From: Fremontodendron californicum
Taxonomy: Eukaryota > Streptophyta > Magnoliopsida > Malvales > Malvaceae
DNA length: 64,000 nucleotides
Direction: 5' to 3'
NCBI GenBank assembly: GCA_030761205.1
Contig: JAULJL010000039.1
Span: forward strand, 9,868,001-9,932,000
Shown: one piece after another, positions 34,641-47,230 of the stretch
Layout of the letters: the number at the start of each line of letters is the position of its first letter
How positions within the stretch are numbered: position 1 is the first letter of the stretch
Program-made: the position numbers and the translations under genes
The notes under the pieces: generated by a model
Databases searched by the model: none
What the model was told of the DNA's origin: nothing
Seen by the model: only the letters and a program-made list of their open reading frames with translations

Positions 34641-37012
34641 CATGCAAAATAAATAACAAGCAAAACTAGTAAGTAAAACAAGGAAAGTTAAGCTCCATGG
34701 TTGGTATCAAATGGGCATAGCCTCTCACCTAACCATAATCACTTGGTCTTGCTAAGATCATGAAGTCTTTCCATCTCAATAAAACAGAAAATAAACCATG
34801 TTAAACAAAAAATAAGGTGAGCTTCATGGTAGGTAAAAATGGGCATAACCTCTCTCCTAACCATGGTCACTTGGTCTAGCCAAGTTCATGTAGCCATTTC
34901 AACCTTTTTTGCTTCATATTTTGTAAAAAATTAGAACCTTAGAATACTCTGAAAACCTTGTAAAAATCATTTTTCACAACAACATGCAAGGAAGAAAAAA
35001 AAGGAAAAACCAAGACAAGTAAATAAGACACATTCGGCCATAGCATGAAACCATAAGAAAAAAAAATGTTTTCCACCATTTCAATGAACAAGAAGAGATG
35101 AAAACATAAGTAAACATTAAAAAACTTTATTTCCATGAAAAATGTAGTAGGAAAACAAGATAATAAACCAAGAAAACACCATGGAAATCAAGAAGAAAGC
35201 TAGGCTAGAGCTTGGTAGAGATGACTACCTTCAAGCTCTCTATTAAAAACATTTTTTTTCTTTCTTTCAAAACCTTTTTCTTTGCCAAATTAGCTACTGT
35301 TTTACAGCTAAAAACCTCTGAGAAAATGAAATCCTCCTCCTCCCTTTAGCCTTGGCCGAATGGCTCTCTAGCCCTTGGATGGGAATTGCACTTTTTCTCC
35401 TCCAATCTTGGCTTTTAGATTTAGATATTTTGATGACAACATAAAAATGTCATCTTGCCAATTGATAGCAGCCCTTAAGATGTGTACTCAGCCCTTGTAG
35501 TAACCTTAGCCATTAGATGCAAAAGAGGACCAATCCCATGTACTCCCTTGCTTTCCCCTCTTGAGTGCCTACCCTTGGATGAGTTGTGCTATTCCATTCT
35601 TGGTCATTGGATGAGGCCAACATAAAAATGACATCTTGTAGATTAAATCCAGCCCTCAACTTGTGTACTCAGCCCTTGTACATGGCCTAAACCATTGGAT
35701 GAAAAGAGATAATCCCATGTCCTCCCTTGCTCAACCGAATGGATGCTAACCCTTGGATGAATTGTGCTCATCTTTTTTCTTCCATTCTTGGACATTAGAT
35801 GAGGGTTCTTTTATGACAAATAAAAATGTCATTTTGGAATTTAAACTTGGCCATTAGATGGTGCATTCAACTTTCCTACAAGGCACCTAAGCCATTGGAT
35901 GAAGGGGGGACCATTTGCAAGGTGTTAGTGGTAGCATGTGGCTTGATAGTGACTAAGGAATTAAATTGTTCAAGCTTCCTTCTTCTCCTCTATGTTGGCT
36001 GACCAAGGGAAGAAAAAATCCCAGCAATTCCTTCTTCTTTCATATTTTTCTCAATTACAAATTTGCCCTTTTTGGTTTCCTTGGTGAAATGATCTTTTTG
36101 CCCCTCGAACTTAAATAAATAGAAAACGGACTCAAAATTCGAATTTTCTTTTTTCAATACTTCCAAAATAATAAAAAATTGAATTTTGGAAGTTTTCAAA
36201 ATTTTTCGAGTCCATTTGCTATTTATTTTAGATTTATTTTCGAAATTACCCTTTTGTGCACCCGAACTTTATCATTTTTTAAACGAGCTCCGAATCCAGA
36301 TTTTTCTTCACCAATATTTTCCAAATAATTTAAAAATGTGATCTGGAAGTTTTCATCATTTTTGGAGCTCATTTGCCATTTTTTCGGGATTTATCCTATT
36401 GAATTACTACATAGGAGACCCGGTATTTGGCCATTTTGCAAACGAACTCCGAATCAAGATTTTCTTTCTCCAGTCTCTTTGAAATGATTTAAGAATGAGA
36501 TTTGAAAATTTTCAGAATTTTTGGTGTTCATTTGCTATTTTTCTCACATTTTCCAATTTTGCCCTTTTGCCTCTGAAACTCAATTTTGCTCAAAACAATT
36601 CCGATTTTCAGATTTTCTTCAAACTGAGCCTTGGGCTATCATTGTTTAATCATTTCTTATCAATTAGGGGCTTTAGTCCTACCAAATCGGGCCATTTCTG
36701 TAATTCTTCAAATTTCACCGAAATCCACCAAAAACCCTAATTTTTGGTTTTCTTCCGAATTGACTTTTCTATCAGTTTTCCTTCCAAGTAGCTTCTCCAT
36801 TACTCGTATTCAGTGCTTATCTTTCATTTGGAACCTTCAATTCCGACCAATTTGATCGTTAGGCACTTTTCCCCAAATTTCCCGAATTAGGGTCCTTTCT
36901 ACTAAATCTTGTAACCCAATTTTCGAACTCCATATCTTTCAATGTAGACCTCGGATTATCAAAATTCTTTCACCGTTTTTCAATTGAACTTCACATCTTG
37001 ATTTCGAAAGTG

Positions 37013-37086
37013 GGTTGACTTTTTCAGTAGTTAACTTTTTTGAGGTTGACTTTTTTTGGGGTTGACTTTTTCTAGTTTGACTTTTT
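37013..37086 (+). promoter_or_regulatory. W-box cluster in E2 LTR
   Basis: Five TTGACTTTTT-type motifs in 75 bp, about 130-200 bp inside the LTR start. It is equivalent to 14173-14252 of E1. Confidence 0.5.
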
Positions 37087-37217
37087 CTGTCTTCTTTCTT
37101 AAACCAAGCCTCGGAGTACCACTTGCAGGATGAGAAAAACCTTTTAGCATTCTGAAACATCAATTTAGGAAGAAAATGTACTTGATTTAGGGGTCCGAAA
37201 AAAATTAGGTGTCTACA

Positions 37218-37233
37218 ACTGTCCCTCTTTGAC
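37218..37233 (-). other. E2 polypurine tract
   Basis: Minus strand GTCAAAGAGGGACAGT lies directly before the LTR start TGTAGACACC. Confidence 0.7.
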
Positions 37234-37495
37234 TATTGTTGAGAATCAGGAATCAGGCAAAGATAAACAAAAACTAATTTTGTACGGTTAGTGAAATCAC
37301 ATGTGAAGGAAAGGGAAAAGGGTTTTCTTTTTTCATTTCTTCTTTTTCATCATTTTTCCATTTTTTCATTCTTCCTCAATTTTTTTTTTCTTTGAAAAAG
37401 CTGTAAATTGAAGATTTTGTCCTTAAATTGAATTTCCTAACTAATCAAGGCTCGACCCGTCTTAAGGAAAAGGGTTCGATTTTCAAAAGAAAAAT

Positions 37496-37957
37496 TATAC
37501 CCGAAGGTCTTAAAAATGGTGCCCGGAGACCTTACCCATGATTTGAAAAATTATGCCCGAAGATCTTAAAAATGGTGCCCGAAGGTCTTTAAAATGGTGC
37601 CCCGAGGTCTTTAAAAATGGTGCCCGAAGGTCTTTAAAAATGGTGCCCGAAAGTCTTTAAAATGGTGCCCGAAGGGCTAAAAAAATGGTGCCCGAAAGTC
37701 TTAAAATGGTGCTTGAAAGTCTTTAAAATAGTGCCCGAAGGTCTTTAAAAATGGTGCTCGAAGGTCTTTAAAAATGGTGCCCGAAGATTTTTAAAGATGG
37801 TGCCCGAAGGTCTTTAAAATGGTGCCCGAAGGTCTTTAAAAATGGTGCCCGATGGTTTTTAAAAATGGTGCCCGAAGGTCTTTAAAATGGTGCCCGAAGG
37901 TCTTTAAAATGGTGCCCGAAGGTCTTTAAAAATGGTGCCCGAAGGTCTTACCCGTGA
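37496..37957 (-). repeat. Minisatellite, about 21-bp unit, in E2 3' UTR
   Basis: Roughly 20 copies of ATGGTGCCCGAAGGTCTTTA with one to three extra A residues, head to tail. Higher-order variation is slight (for example CCGAAAGTC, CCGAAGATTT). Confidence 0.95.
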
Positions 37958-37960
37958 TTA

Positions 37961-38170
37961 AAATACCTTGACGATGGTCTCAAGGCTCGACTTATTTGAT
38001 AAAACAGAATAAATTCGATTTAAAACAAAAGGAAATACCTCGACGGTGGTCTCAAGGCTCGACTCATTTGATAAAACAGAATGAATTCGATTTAAAACAA
38101 AAGGAAATACCTCGACGGTGGTCTTAAGGCTCGACTCATTTGAGAAGCAGAACGAGTTCGATTTGGGAAG
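37961..38170 (-). repeat. 72-bp tandem repeat, about 3 copies, in E2 3' UTR
   Basis: Units start at 37961, 38033 and 38105 with AAATACCT(C/T)GACG and contain CTCAAGGCTCGACTCATTTG. The last unit diverges after 38140. It adjoins the 21-bp minisatellite. Confidence 0.9.
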
Positions 38171-39672
38171 CCAAAGTTTTCTTGATTCCTGCAATGTTAG
38201 CTAAATGCAATGATGAGAATGACATGCTTTGCAAATGCTTATATGTTTCCTAAGGATGAATGCAATCAAATGATTGTGTCATGATTTCTAATCCATGGTT
38301 TGTTTGAGGTTCACAGATTATCTGACTTCATAACGGAGTCTTCAATTGTGCACTGATGCCCCACTTAAAGAACTTTTTACTCAAGATAATTTGTCAAACA
38401 GTCCCAGTTTCTGACTTCACTGAAATTCACAAAATTTTGACTTTATGATGGAATCTCCACCATTTTCACTGTTTTCCTTTACTTGGTGAATTTTCCATCG
38501 GGATTAGTGGTTTCCAAACCTTTTCTAAGATTTAGATCTATTCCTTAGTAATACTTTTAAACTCCTTTTTATTAAAAAATTTAGGTTTACTAATCATCAT
38601 TCAATTTAATAACAAACAAAATGCAATTTCAAAAATGTATGAAAGAAAGTATGAAACAAGCAATTGTCATAAAAAGGGGTAACAAAATTTATTGCAACAA
38701 AATGTTTTAAAATGATAAAAGTGGATATCAAGGATATAAAAAACAAATGTAAAGTTATAGGTTGTTGATGCCTCGGATGCGGAATATCTTAGACCCCTTC
38801 TTTTTAAATCATCTGAGATTTCTCTTGAACGATTAATTTACTTGGGTAATCCCTCGGCTTCCGTAGTTACGTCAAACTGAGTTGTTCCCATTTTATTTGA
38901 TTTTCAAACACTTTCTCCCCCTTTACATGAAGCATTGATTCAAACCTTAATCAGTACTTGAGCCGTCCTTTGCGGGTTTTCAACTCAAGTGTCCCTCATT
39001 CGATATTAAGTTGCCCTTTGCGGGTTTTTGGCTTAAACCTCTTTTTTTTTTATTTTTTTATTTTTTTTATTTTGGTATTCTATCATGCATCTAAAAATTC
39101 TAAATGCTTCCAGGGTAAAAATGTCAATTCGAAAGATGGGATGAATTATGAGAAAACCTTTCAAATTAAATACCCATGCTTGATCAAAATAGACTTTTAA
39201 AGTACGTAATGTAGGCCAAGGTTCGAATTTAGAAGGAAAGGATAAAATAGGCCCAAAATGTGTTTAAGGGTAATTGGATCAAGAATCATTTCTTGAGGAG
39301 AATTCATTCTTGAGACATTTGTCCCTTTTTTTTTCTTTTTTTTTCGGTGGCTTTCATTTGCCATTCTTTGATTTCACATTTTCCAATGGCTCTCTTTTTT
39401 GCCATGATTTTGATTATTTTTCCTCGTATTTGCCCTCCAGTGTAGAGGGTGATCATTGATCAGGGTCCAGCGAAAGAAATAATTCCTAAGGCTCAAAGGG
39501 GTGACTAAGGATAATTTCTTCTTAGTGAAGGGAATATGAAAGATGGCCATTTATCACACCAAGCATGAATATTCTCTTTGAAACCAAATTCTCAGGGGAG
39601 ATAGATATATAGAATTTCCATTTCTACATTTGGAATCATTCGAATTCCCATGTGCATAGCATCACATTTTTT
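38171..39672 (-). other. E2 3' UTR
   Basis: Non-coding stretch between the integrase stop and the tandem repeats. Short ORFs here (39274-39459, 38958-39200) look like chance. Nothing else recognised. Confidence 0.6.
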
Positions 39673-40827
39673 TTAAGCATAATACTTCTTCAATTCATCA
39701 ACATTCACGGGATGTCTAAAATCATCCCCGTCCGTCCGAGTTAGAATCAATGCTCCTCTAGAAAAAACTTTTTTTACCACATAGGGTCCTTCCCAATTTG
39801 GAGCCTATTTTCCTCGTTGATCATTCACAATGGGGAGAATTTTTCTCAGTACCAACTCTCCTTCTCGGAACTGTCTGGGTCGAACCTTCTTGTTATGGGC
39901 TCGAATATCCTTTTCTGATATAACTGCCCGTGACAAGTTGCCTTCAATCTTTTCTCTAGATGAGATTCAGCTATTCATAACGAGCTCTAACCCATTCTAC
40001 CTCTTCTAGGCCAACCTCCATCAAAATCCGAAGTGAAGGAATCTTAACTTCAATGGGTAACACTGATTCCATACCATATACCAAAGAAAATGGCGTTGCC
40101 CCTGTAGATGTGCAACCGAAGTGCGATATGCGTGAAGAGCTAAAGGCAAGATCTCATGCCAATTCGTGTACACATCAGTCATCTTCTCGACAATTTTCTT
40201 GATGTTTTTGTTGGCTGTTTCTACTGCCCCATTCATCTTCGGACGATAAGGTGCCAAATTGTGATGCGTGATCTTGAACTGAGTACATACCTCTCTCATC
40301 ATCTTATTATTCAGATTAAGGGCATTATCTGAAATAATTCTTGCTGGCGATCCATATCGGCATATGATTTCCTTCTTAACAAATCTGCATACCACCGACT
40401 TCGTTACATTCGTATAAGAAGCAACTTCCACCCACTTTGTGAAATAGTCTATTGCCACCAGGATGAAACGATGTCTGTTTGAAGCTTTCGGGGTAATAGG
40501 CCCAATCATATCCATTCCCCACATTGGAAACGGCCATGGTGCGATCATGACATGCAATGGCGATGGCAGCACATGAATCTTATCTGCATAGATCTGGCAT
40601 TTATGGCACTTCCGGGAAAAACTGATACAATCTCCTTCCATCGTCAGCCAATAATACCCTGCCCTCATAATCTGTTTAGCAAGCATGTAACCATTAGCAT
40701 GGGTTCCACATATCCTTTCATGGACTTCCTTTATGATTCTTCGAGCTTCGACAGACTCGACACATCTCAATAGGACTTTATCTTTCCCTTTCTTGTAGAG
40801 AATCTCGCCATCCAGAATAGAATTCAT
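39673..40827 (-). pseudogene. E2 integrase
   Basis: The minus-strand ORF from MNSILDGEIL covers the zinc-binding HHCC domain (HERICGTHANG then CHKCQIYAD), the catalytic core with GMDMIGPI, IISDNA and NGAVETANK (D, D, E), and part of the C-terminal domain. A frameshift near 40110 separates it from the final GALILTRTDGDDFRHPVNVD and KKYYA residues, which end in TAA at 39673. Integrase would insert the cDNA. The frameshift makes it non-functional as it stands. Confidence 0.9.
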
Positions 40828-41167
40828 TGCCAGCCTTCTCAGAGTTCTCTTGTCGTTTTCTGTTTCCTATTCTGGATACTGTTGACTCTTGATGTATTGC
40901 AAGATGTTGTTATACCAAGGGAGACTATCTGCTTCTTCTTTGATACTCAAACAGTGGGCAGGAGACTCATATATGCTCATTTTGATCGTCCCAACTTCTG
41001 CCCCTTCATTCACTTTAAACATTGATGACAAAATAGCCAGAGCATCCACCATCCGGTTTTCTTCTCGGGGAAAGTAATTGAAACTTACTTCTTCAAACTC
41101 CTCCAATAAACTCAATATAATTTCTTGGTATCAGATTAACTTTGTATCCCGGGTTTCCCGTTCTCCC
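40828..41167 (-). pseudogene. E2 RNase H, downstream half
   Basis: Encodes LLEEFEEVSFNYFPREENRM followed by VDALAILSS, the end of an RNase H domain plus the linker to integrase. A TGA stop lies between this and the upstream half. Copy B is inserted at its upstream border, with CTCCC at 41163-41167 duplicated at 50520. Confidence 0.8.
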
Positions 41168-42662
41168 TGATAACTCGTATAATTATATAGTTTTTAGTTA
41201 TGTTTTATTATTGTTTTGTGTCAAATACGAGTTATTATTGTTTAGTATAATTGTGTTTATGATCTTTTATATTTTTATGTAATTTGGTGTTTTTCACAAG
41301 TTTCTTTGAGTGATTTCAGATTACTAGAATTAAGGGCAAATCCAGTTCAGTTTCAGTTCCAACACCGTTTGCCATATCAGCTATATCTCGAGTTTCACCG
41401 AAGCAATAAGGCTGAAATTTGTAGCCCTGCAAAGCTAAGAGGCATATCTATCTTTTTCATGTTTTACACTTCTTGAAACGGAGTCGTTTTCCCTAGCGAA
41501 ATCGACCATCAAGTTGGCTGATGTGCAATGACGTCTGTGCTGACCTGTTTTCGTATTTTGCCCATATCTTCTTATCCACATCAGCAAATGAGCTGATTCC
41601 AACGGCTATGGATCCGTAACTGATAGGGGTATATTTTTCTAGAAGACAATTTTATCAGATCGAGCCTCCAACATTGACAAAATCGACCATCAAGCTGGCT
41701 GATCAGAATTGTCATACAATATGACGAAAATTGTTAGAAAAATGCACCCACCTATTATACCTACCTTTGAAATTTGTAAAGCTTGTCTCTTGTCATTTAG
41801 CCCTCCAAAATGTGTATAAATAGAGGGCCTTGGATGAGTATTGGGATACATTATACATTGGTAGGATATTAGCCATTGTAATAAAATTCTCTAAGTTTTC
41901 TTCTTCTTTCTCTAGTTTTCTTTTTCTTTATTTACTTATGTTTCTTACATTTCTTTTCATTTTATTCATATCTAGTATGTGTTGCTAATCATATTGTTGA
42001 GGTGATGAGGTGAAGCTTTTGGTAAATGCTAAGGTTAGTCTCTTAAACATGAGCTAAAATGAATCATGATTTATAAACACTAGTATAGATAATATTTTCT
42101 TTTGGTTTAAAATCATACTTGCAAAGTAGAGATCTTGATTCATTATTGACAATGAAAATGGCACAGTAAATGCTTGGTTTCATAACCTTGATTTATTGTA
42201 GACATATACCTTGGCATAAGGAATGCTTGGACTCTTTTTATGAGTTTTGAGGACACCAAATGAACATAATATCATATGCTATGGACGTTGGCCAATTTGG
42301 ACTGAATTGCTAAACCTTCCGATTGGAACCTCCCTTATGTGTGGATTTCAATTGTGTAATAAAACAAGATTAATCTTAGCATAACACCAAGAGTGGATTC
42401 TCTAACCTCAACATCCTTTCTTATTGTTTTTTATATCTTGTTTAATTGCTTTTATGTTATTTTGTTTATTTTGTTCTCTAATATCTTGTTTACTTTCTTT
42501 GTTATTGATTCCCTAATATCTTGTTTATTTTCTTTTTCATATATATTTATAAACTTATACTTACTAGTACGCTTCCCTGTGGTTCGACCTCGGACACCCG
42601 AGAATTTATTACTTGAACATAACCTGCACTTGGGTTTACAACTCTTAATTGAGTCTCCATCA
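41168..42662 (+). repeat. Copy B 5' LTR
   Basis: TGATAACTCG...CTCCATCA, 1,495 bp. TATA box at 41815. Belongs to a sequence variant (for example CTCGAGTTTCACCGAAGC) slightly different from the LTRs of A. Confidence 0.95.
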
Positions 42663-42668
42663 AGTTTT

Positions 42669-42686
42669 TGGCGCCGTTGCCGGGGA
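42669..42686 (+). other. Primer-binding site, tRNA-Asp type (copy B)
   Basis: TGGCGCCGTTGCCGGGGA, 6 nt after the LTR. Just downstream, GGCTGGTTATACCGCCTAAT is repeated three times (42730-42833). Confidence 0.9.
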
Positions 42687-42947
42687 GGCAATACTAAGTA
42701 TATAAGTTTATAAGTATATTTATTTTTATTGGCTGGTTATACCGCCTAATTTGTATATATTTATTTTTATTGGCTGGTTATACCGCCTAATTTTGTATAT
42801 ATTTATTTTTATTGGCTGGTTATACCGCCTAATTTTGTATATTAACTTTGTTTTATGCTTGTTTGGCGACGTGATTTTAGATCTCGTCGTTTAGTTAGAT
42901 TTTATTGTGAAACTTTTTCAGGTAATCTTTCTAATACAACTCCTACC

Positions 42948-45592
42948 ATGGCTGACAATGAAAGTGTTCATGCTGAAGATGAGAACAGACAAGTACACAC
43001 CATGCGTGACTACTTGCAACCAACTCGAAGCTCATCACCCTCTTGTTTTATTTTCCTCTCAATGCAAACAACTTTCGTTTTAAACCAGGTATGATAGCTT
43101 TGCTTCCAAATTTCCATGGGTTGGAATCGGAAAGTGCTTACTCGTTTCTAAAAGACTTCGAAGATGTATGTGTCACCTTTAATGACCAACAATGTACAAA
43201 TGAAATTGTCAAGCTAAAATTATTTCCTTTTTCTTTAAAAGATAAAGCAAAAATTTGGCTTCATAATTTAAAACCAAGGTCAATTGGCACATGGCAAGAA
43301 TTACAAACTGAGTTTCTAAAGAAATTTTTCCCAGCACATAAAACTACTGCTTTGAAAAGACAGATTCAAAATTTCAATCAAAATCAAAATGAAGCATTTT
43401 TTCAGTGCTGGGAGCGTTTTAAAGATTTGTTAAGTTCTTGTCCACATCATGGTTTTGAAAAATGGCATCTTATTAGTTTCTTTTATGAAAGTTTAACTCC
43501 CGAAACTAAACAATTTGTTGAAACAATGTGTAACGGTGAGTTTCTAGAAAAAGAACCTGAAGAAGCCTTTGACTACCTAGACCATTTGGCAGATAACTCT
43601 CAAGCCTGGCACACAGATAATTCCTCTGAAAGTTCCAATAGATCTAATCTTGTTTCTAACAGAGGTAAATATCATTTTAGTCAAGAAGATGAGATAAAAG
43701 CTAAAGTAGCTAATTTGGCTAGAAAGATTGAAGCCATGGAACTTAGAGAAGTAAAAGAAGTCAAAACGATTAAAAATGAAGAAAGTTATGGAATTTGTGA
43801 AATCATGGGACACCCCACTTCTGAATGCCCAAATATTCCCATTCTTAAAGAAGCGTTGCATGATCAAGTAAATTCCATAAACACATTTAAAAAGCCTTTT
43901 CCTTCTCCTTACTCTGAAACGTATAACCCTGAATGGAGAAATCATCCCAACTTCAGTTGGCGGAATAATAATCATGTTCAGGTACCACAATCTCAAAAGC
44001 CGGGCAACACTTTTTCCTATCAACCTTCACGTGTACAAACCTTGGAAGAGACATTGCAAGCATTCATGCAAACACAAGCAAATGTGAATAACCGGACTTC
44101 ACAGGACATCAATGAGATCAAAAACACCTTGTCCACATTGACAGCTTCATTACGCACTCAAGAAAAAGGTATGTTTCCTGCTCAACCTCAGCCTAACCCT
44201 TCTACTCAATGTCTTGTTTCTTGCTCCAATGAAACTCAACAGGAAAATGCCAGTTCTATCACAACTCTTCGAAGTGGAAAGGCAATTGACAAAAACATTC
44301 CATCAAAAGACCAAGATCCTCTTTCCCCTCCGAAAAGTAATGGTAAGGATGATGGTAAGTCTGAACTTCTTGAAAATTTGGACAAAGAAAAAGGTATGCA
44401 TCCTGCTCCTTTTCCTCAAAGGTTGCAAACAATAAAGAATTTGAATCAAAATGCAGAAATTTATGAACTTTTCAAACAAGTTAAGATTAACATTCCTTTA
44501 TTGGATGCAATCAAACAAGTTCCATCTTATGCTAAATTTTTGAAGGACATGTGCACAGTTAAAAGGAAACATAATGTACAAAAGAAAGCATTTCTGACGG
44601 AAAGTGTGAGCTCAATCATTCAGCACCTTACTCCACCAAAATTCAAAGATCCTGGATGTCCAACAATCTCATGCATCATTGGAAACACTAGAATAGAACG
44701 TGCATTGCTTGATCTTGGTGCTAGTGTTAATCTTTTTCCTTTTTCTGTTTATCAACAGTTAGGTTTAGGTGAACTGAAGGAAACACCTGTTACACTTCAA
44801 CTAGCTGATCGTTCTGTAAAAATTCCTCGAGGGATAGTTGAAGATGTTTTGGTTCAAATTGATAATTTTTACTTCCCTGTTGATTTTATTGTTTTGGACA
44901 CACATCGTGTTTCAAATCCAAATGTTCAAATTCCTGTTATATTAGGCCGTCCATTTCTTGCAACTTCTAATGCTCTGATAAATTGCAGGAATGGTATTTT
45001 GAACATTTCTTTTGGAAATATGACTTTAGAATTAAATGTGTTCAACACTTGCAAGCAACTTGGTGATGATTCAGAAGTACATGAAGTGGATTTCATTGAA
45101 GAACTTGTTCATGAACATCTCACCACTACCACATTCCATGATCCTTTAGAAGCTTATTTAATTGAATGTGAGTTTGATAATGCTTCAAAAATTTCACACA
45201 CTGATTCTTTGTTAAATTCTTTTCAGGTTAAGCATTGTTGGAAACAAAAGTTTGAGGAACTCAGAAATGATGCATATGAGAATTCTAAAATTCATAAAGA
45301 AAGAACTAAAGCCTTTCATGACAAGTTAATTTCAAGAAAAATATTTGATGTTGGGCAAAAAGTTCTACTTTATAATTCTAGACTTCACATATTTCCTGGT
45401 AAGTTGAGATCAAGATGGACTGGCCCGTTTGTGGTTAAGCATGTGTATCATTATGGAGCAGTTGACATTGAGAATCCTCAAAATGGTAACGTATTCAAGG
45501 TAAATGGACAAAGACTCAAACTCTTTTTGGAAAATCATGTTACTCAAGAAGAGGTTGTTTTTCTTTCTGATCCTTGTTTTGAAAATAACTAG
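42948..45592 (+). pseudogene. gag-protease-integrase-tail, copy B (frameshift and deletion)
   Basis: Same protein as in copy A, starting MADNESVHAE. One T is missing in the TTTTATTTTCC run near 43051 and shifts the frame, after which 43043-45592 is open. The zinc knuckle has Tyr in place of the first Cys (YGICEIMGH), and the protease motif reads LLDLGASVNLFP. A 138-bp stretch present in A and C is lost at 45254, in frame, between two copies of TTGAGGAACT. The pol core is absent as in A and C. Confidence 0.85.
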
Positions 45593-45769
45593 ATGTAAAT
45601 ATAATTTTTACTAATCTTCAAAAAAAAAAAAAAAAAACATTTTTTTTAACCCCGGTTAAATGGCGGATAACGGTACTCCGTGATTATTTAAGTCGGTTCC
45701 ATCATCTACCCACAAAACTGATATTGTATATAAATTTCTCTTTCAATTTCTTTTTCATTTTTTTTCAAG
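45593..45769 (+). other. Spacer with acceptor-like end (copy B)
   Basis: Matches 21402-21597 of A. It ends CATTTTTTTTCAAG directly before ATG. Confidence 0.5.
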
Positions 45770-46301
45770 ATGGATGATATTCTCACAAGATTGCAGAAAC
45801 GATTTCCTCCTTTTCCTCGAAATATTTTACTGAAGCTTTACCAAGTTCGAAAGATTAAGAATGCTTATGCACAAAGGGATTCCTGAAGACATACGTTGGA
45901 TAATTGAAGCCAAGGTACGTGAAGATGAATATCTTCCTGTTTTGCATTTACCAGGTACAGGTAGAAGCACTTTTGCAAAGAAGCGACGAGCAAAGCGCAT
46001 GAGTTCAAATTGCCACAAGTGTGCACGATGGACGTGTAACGGTAAATGTCGTTCTATTGGGATTCCGTCCTCTAATCGAGATGATAAAATTGAATTCATT
46101 AAGGATGGACTGAGTAAGGAGAATTTGGGTAATATCCAACTTTCTCTTGAGACACATCCTAGTGGAGACGTACAAAGAGAAATTCTTGATTTATGGCCAC
46201 AATTCCAAAGGGAATGGCAACATCTTGGGAATCTGATGAAAAAAGACCCTGTTTGCCAGCTTGTAAGAAAACTGGATGGGAAGCATATCCTCGACTCATA
46301 G
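45770..46301 (+). pseudogene. C4-finger basic protein, copy B (5-nt frame difference)
   Basis: The ATG at 45770 opens a frame that ends after 38 codons, because ATTTG found in A is absent near 45849. The remainder is open from MLMHKGIPED at 45861 (146 aa) and keeps KKRRAKR and the four cysteines. Whether B/C or A is the ancestral form is not decided by three copies; if B/C, the true start may be at 45861. Confidence 0.7.
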
Positions 46302-46668
46302 AAGGCGTTTAAGCCGTTTCTGGACGTAAAACCAGAGGAAGATGTGAGCCACAATCACAACTACAATAAATGACTTCTTAGCTTTTGGTTTGATTTGCAA
46401 TAACTTCATTTCGGTTTAATTTACGTGTTGTTCGATTTGTGTAATTATTCTCGTTTTTTTTTTTGCATTGGTCTTTTACGGTTGATTTTTCTTCTCTTTT
46501 TGATTTTCTTCCTGAAATCACGCAAAAATCTTTTGTTAGGTTAACATTTTCTTCTGACAGGTCAAATACACTTTCGGCGACATTATTACTCTTGTCTGAT
46601 TCACTACTCAGTCCTCTATATATTACACCATGTACTCATTCTCTTTCAGGCACTCGAAAAAGAAAAAA
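46302..46668 (+). other. Spacer before LOG (copy B)
   Basis: Non-coding. Conserves the acceptor-like CTCTTTCAG (AG 46648-46649) and the TATATATT upstream. Confidence 0.45.
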
Positions 46669-47230
46669 ATGGAAAGCACTTCGTCCCAGCGCATTAAAAA
46701 AATTTGTGTCTTTGGAGGTGCTTATCGAGGGAAAAATAACATATTCGCTGATGAAGCCATAAGAGTTGGAGTAATACTTGCCCAACAAAAGAATCGTGCC
46801 AAAACTATTCACAGATTTTTGTGGACCTACCGTGGGTAAGGAAATACAAGTCTGGAGTATCCCTGAACGGATGACAATCATGTACCATTCTGCCGATGCA
46901 TTCATTGCTTTACCAGGAGGTCTGGGTACATTGGAAGAAATAGCTTGCGTGGCTTCCTGGTCATCTTTGGTCACAAATAAGAAACCCATTGGTTTGCTTA
47001 ATATTAATGGTTATTTTAGTAATTTGCTTTCATATTTAGATAATGCTGTGGATAATGGATTCATGTTTTCAGAGGCAAGGAGAACCATAATTTCTGCTAC
47101 AACCATTGAAGATTTACTCAAAAAGCTACAAGCTTATGAGTGTTTATCTGCTACGGTTGTTTCGCAAACGCTCGGAAAAAGAAAAAGAGATATGGACGAG
47201 CAAGGAGTGGATTGCACTTTGTCTTTGTGA
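46669..47230 (+). pseudogene. LOG-like phosphoribohydrolase, copy B (86-bp deletion)
   Basis: Starts MESTSSQRIKKICVFGGAYR as in C, apart from Arg for Pro at the end of this segment. After GVILAQQK an 86-bp deletion removes the glycine-rich YGGGSTGLMG loop and shifts the frame. The downstream part, with PGGLGTLEE, is intact in its own frame. Non-functional. Confidence 0.9.

Larger units (their letters stand above)
31456..37217 (-). repeat. E2 3' LTR
   Basis: A 5,762-bp LTR bounded on the minus strand by TGTAGACACC (37217) and GGTTGCGACA (31456). It abuts E1 gag on the left and a PPT on the right. Ogre LTRs are known to reach this length. It contains a W-box cluster, a long AATGACATGG-rich zone (32300-34600) and CCATTGGATGA-type repeats (35480-35910). 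Confidence 0.8.

Noticed and set aside
37496..37957. CRISPR-like look of regularly spaced short repeats
   Set aside because: Units are head-to-tail with no unique spacers, and this is plant retrotransposon DNA. It is a minisatellite.
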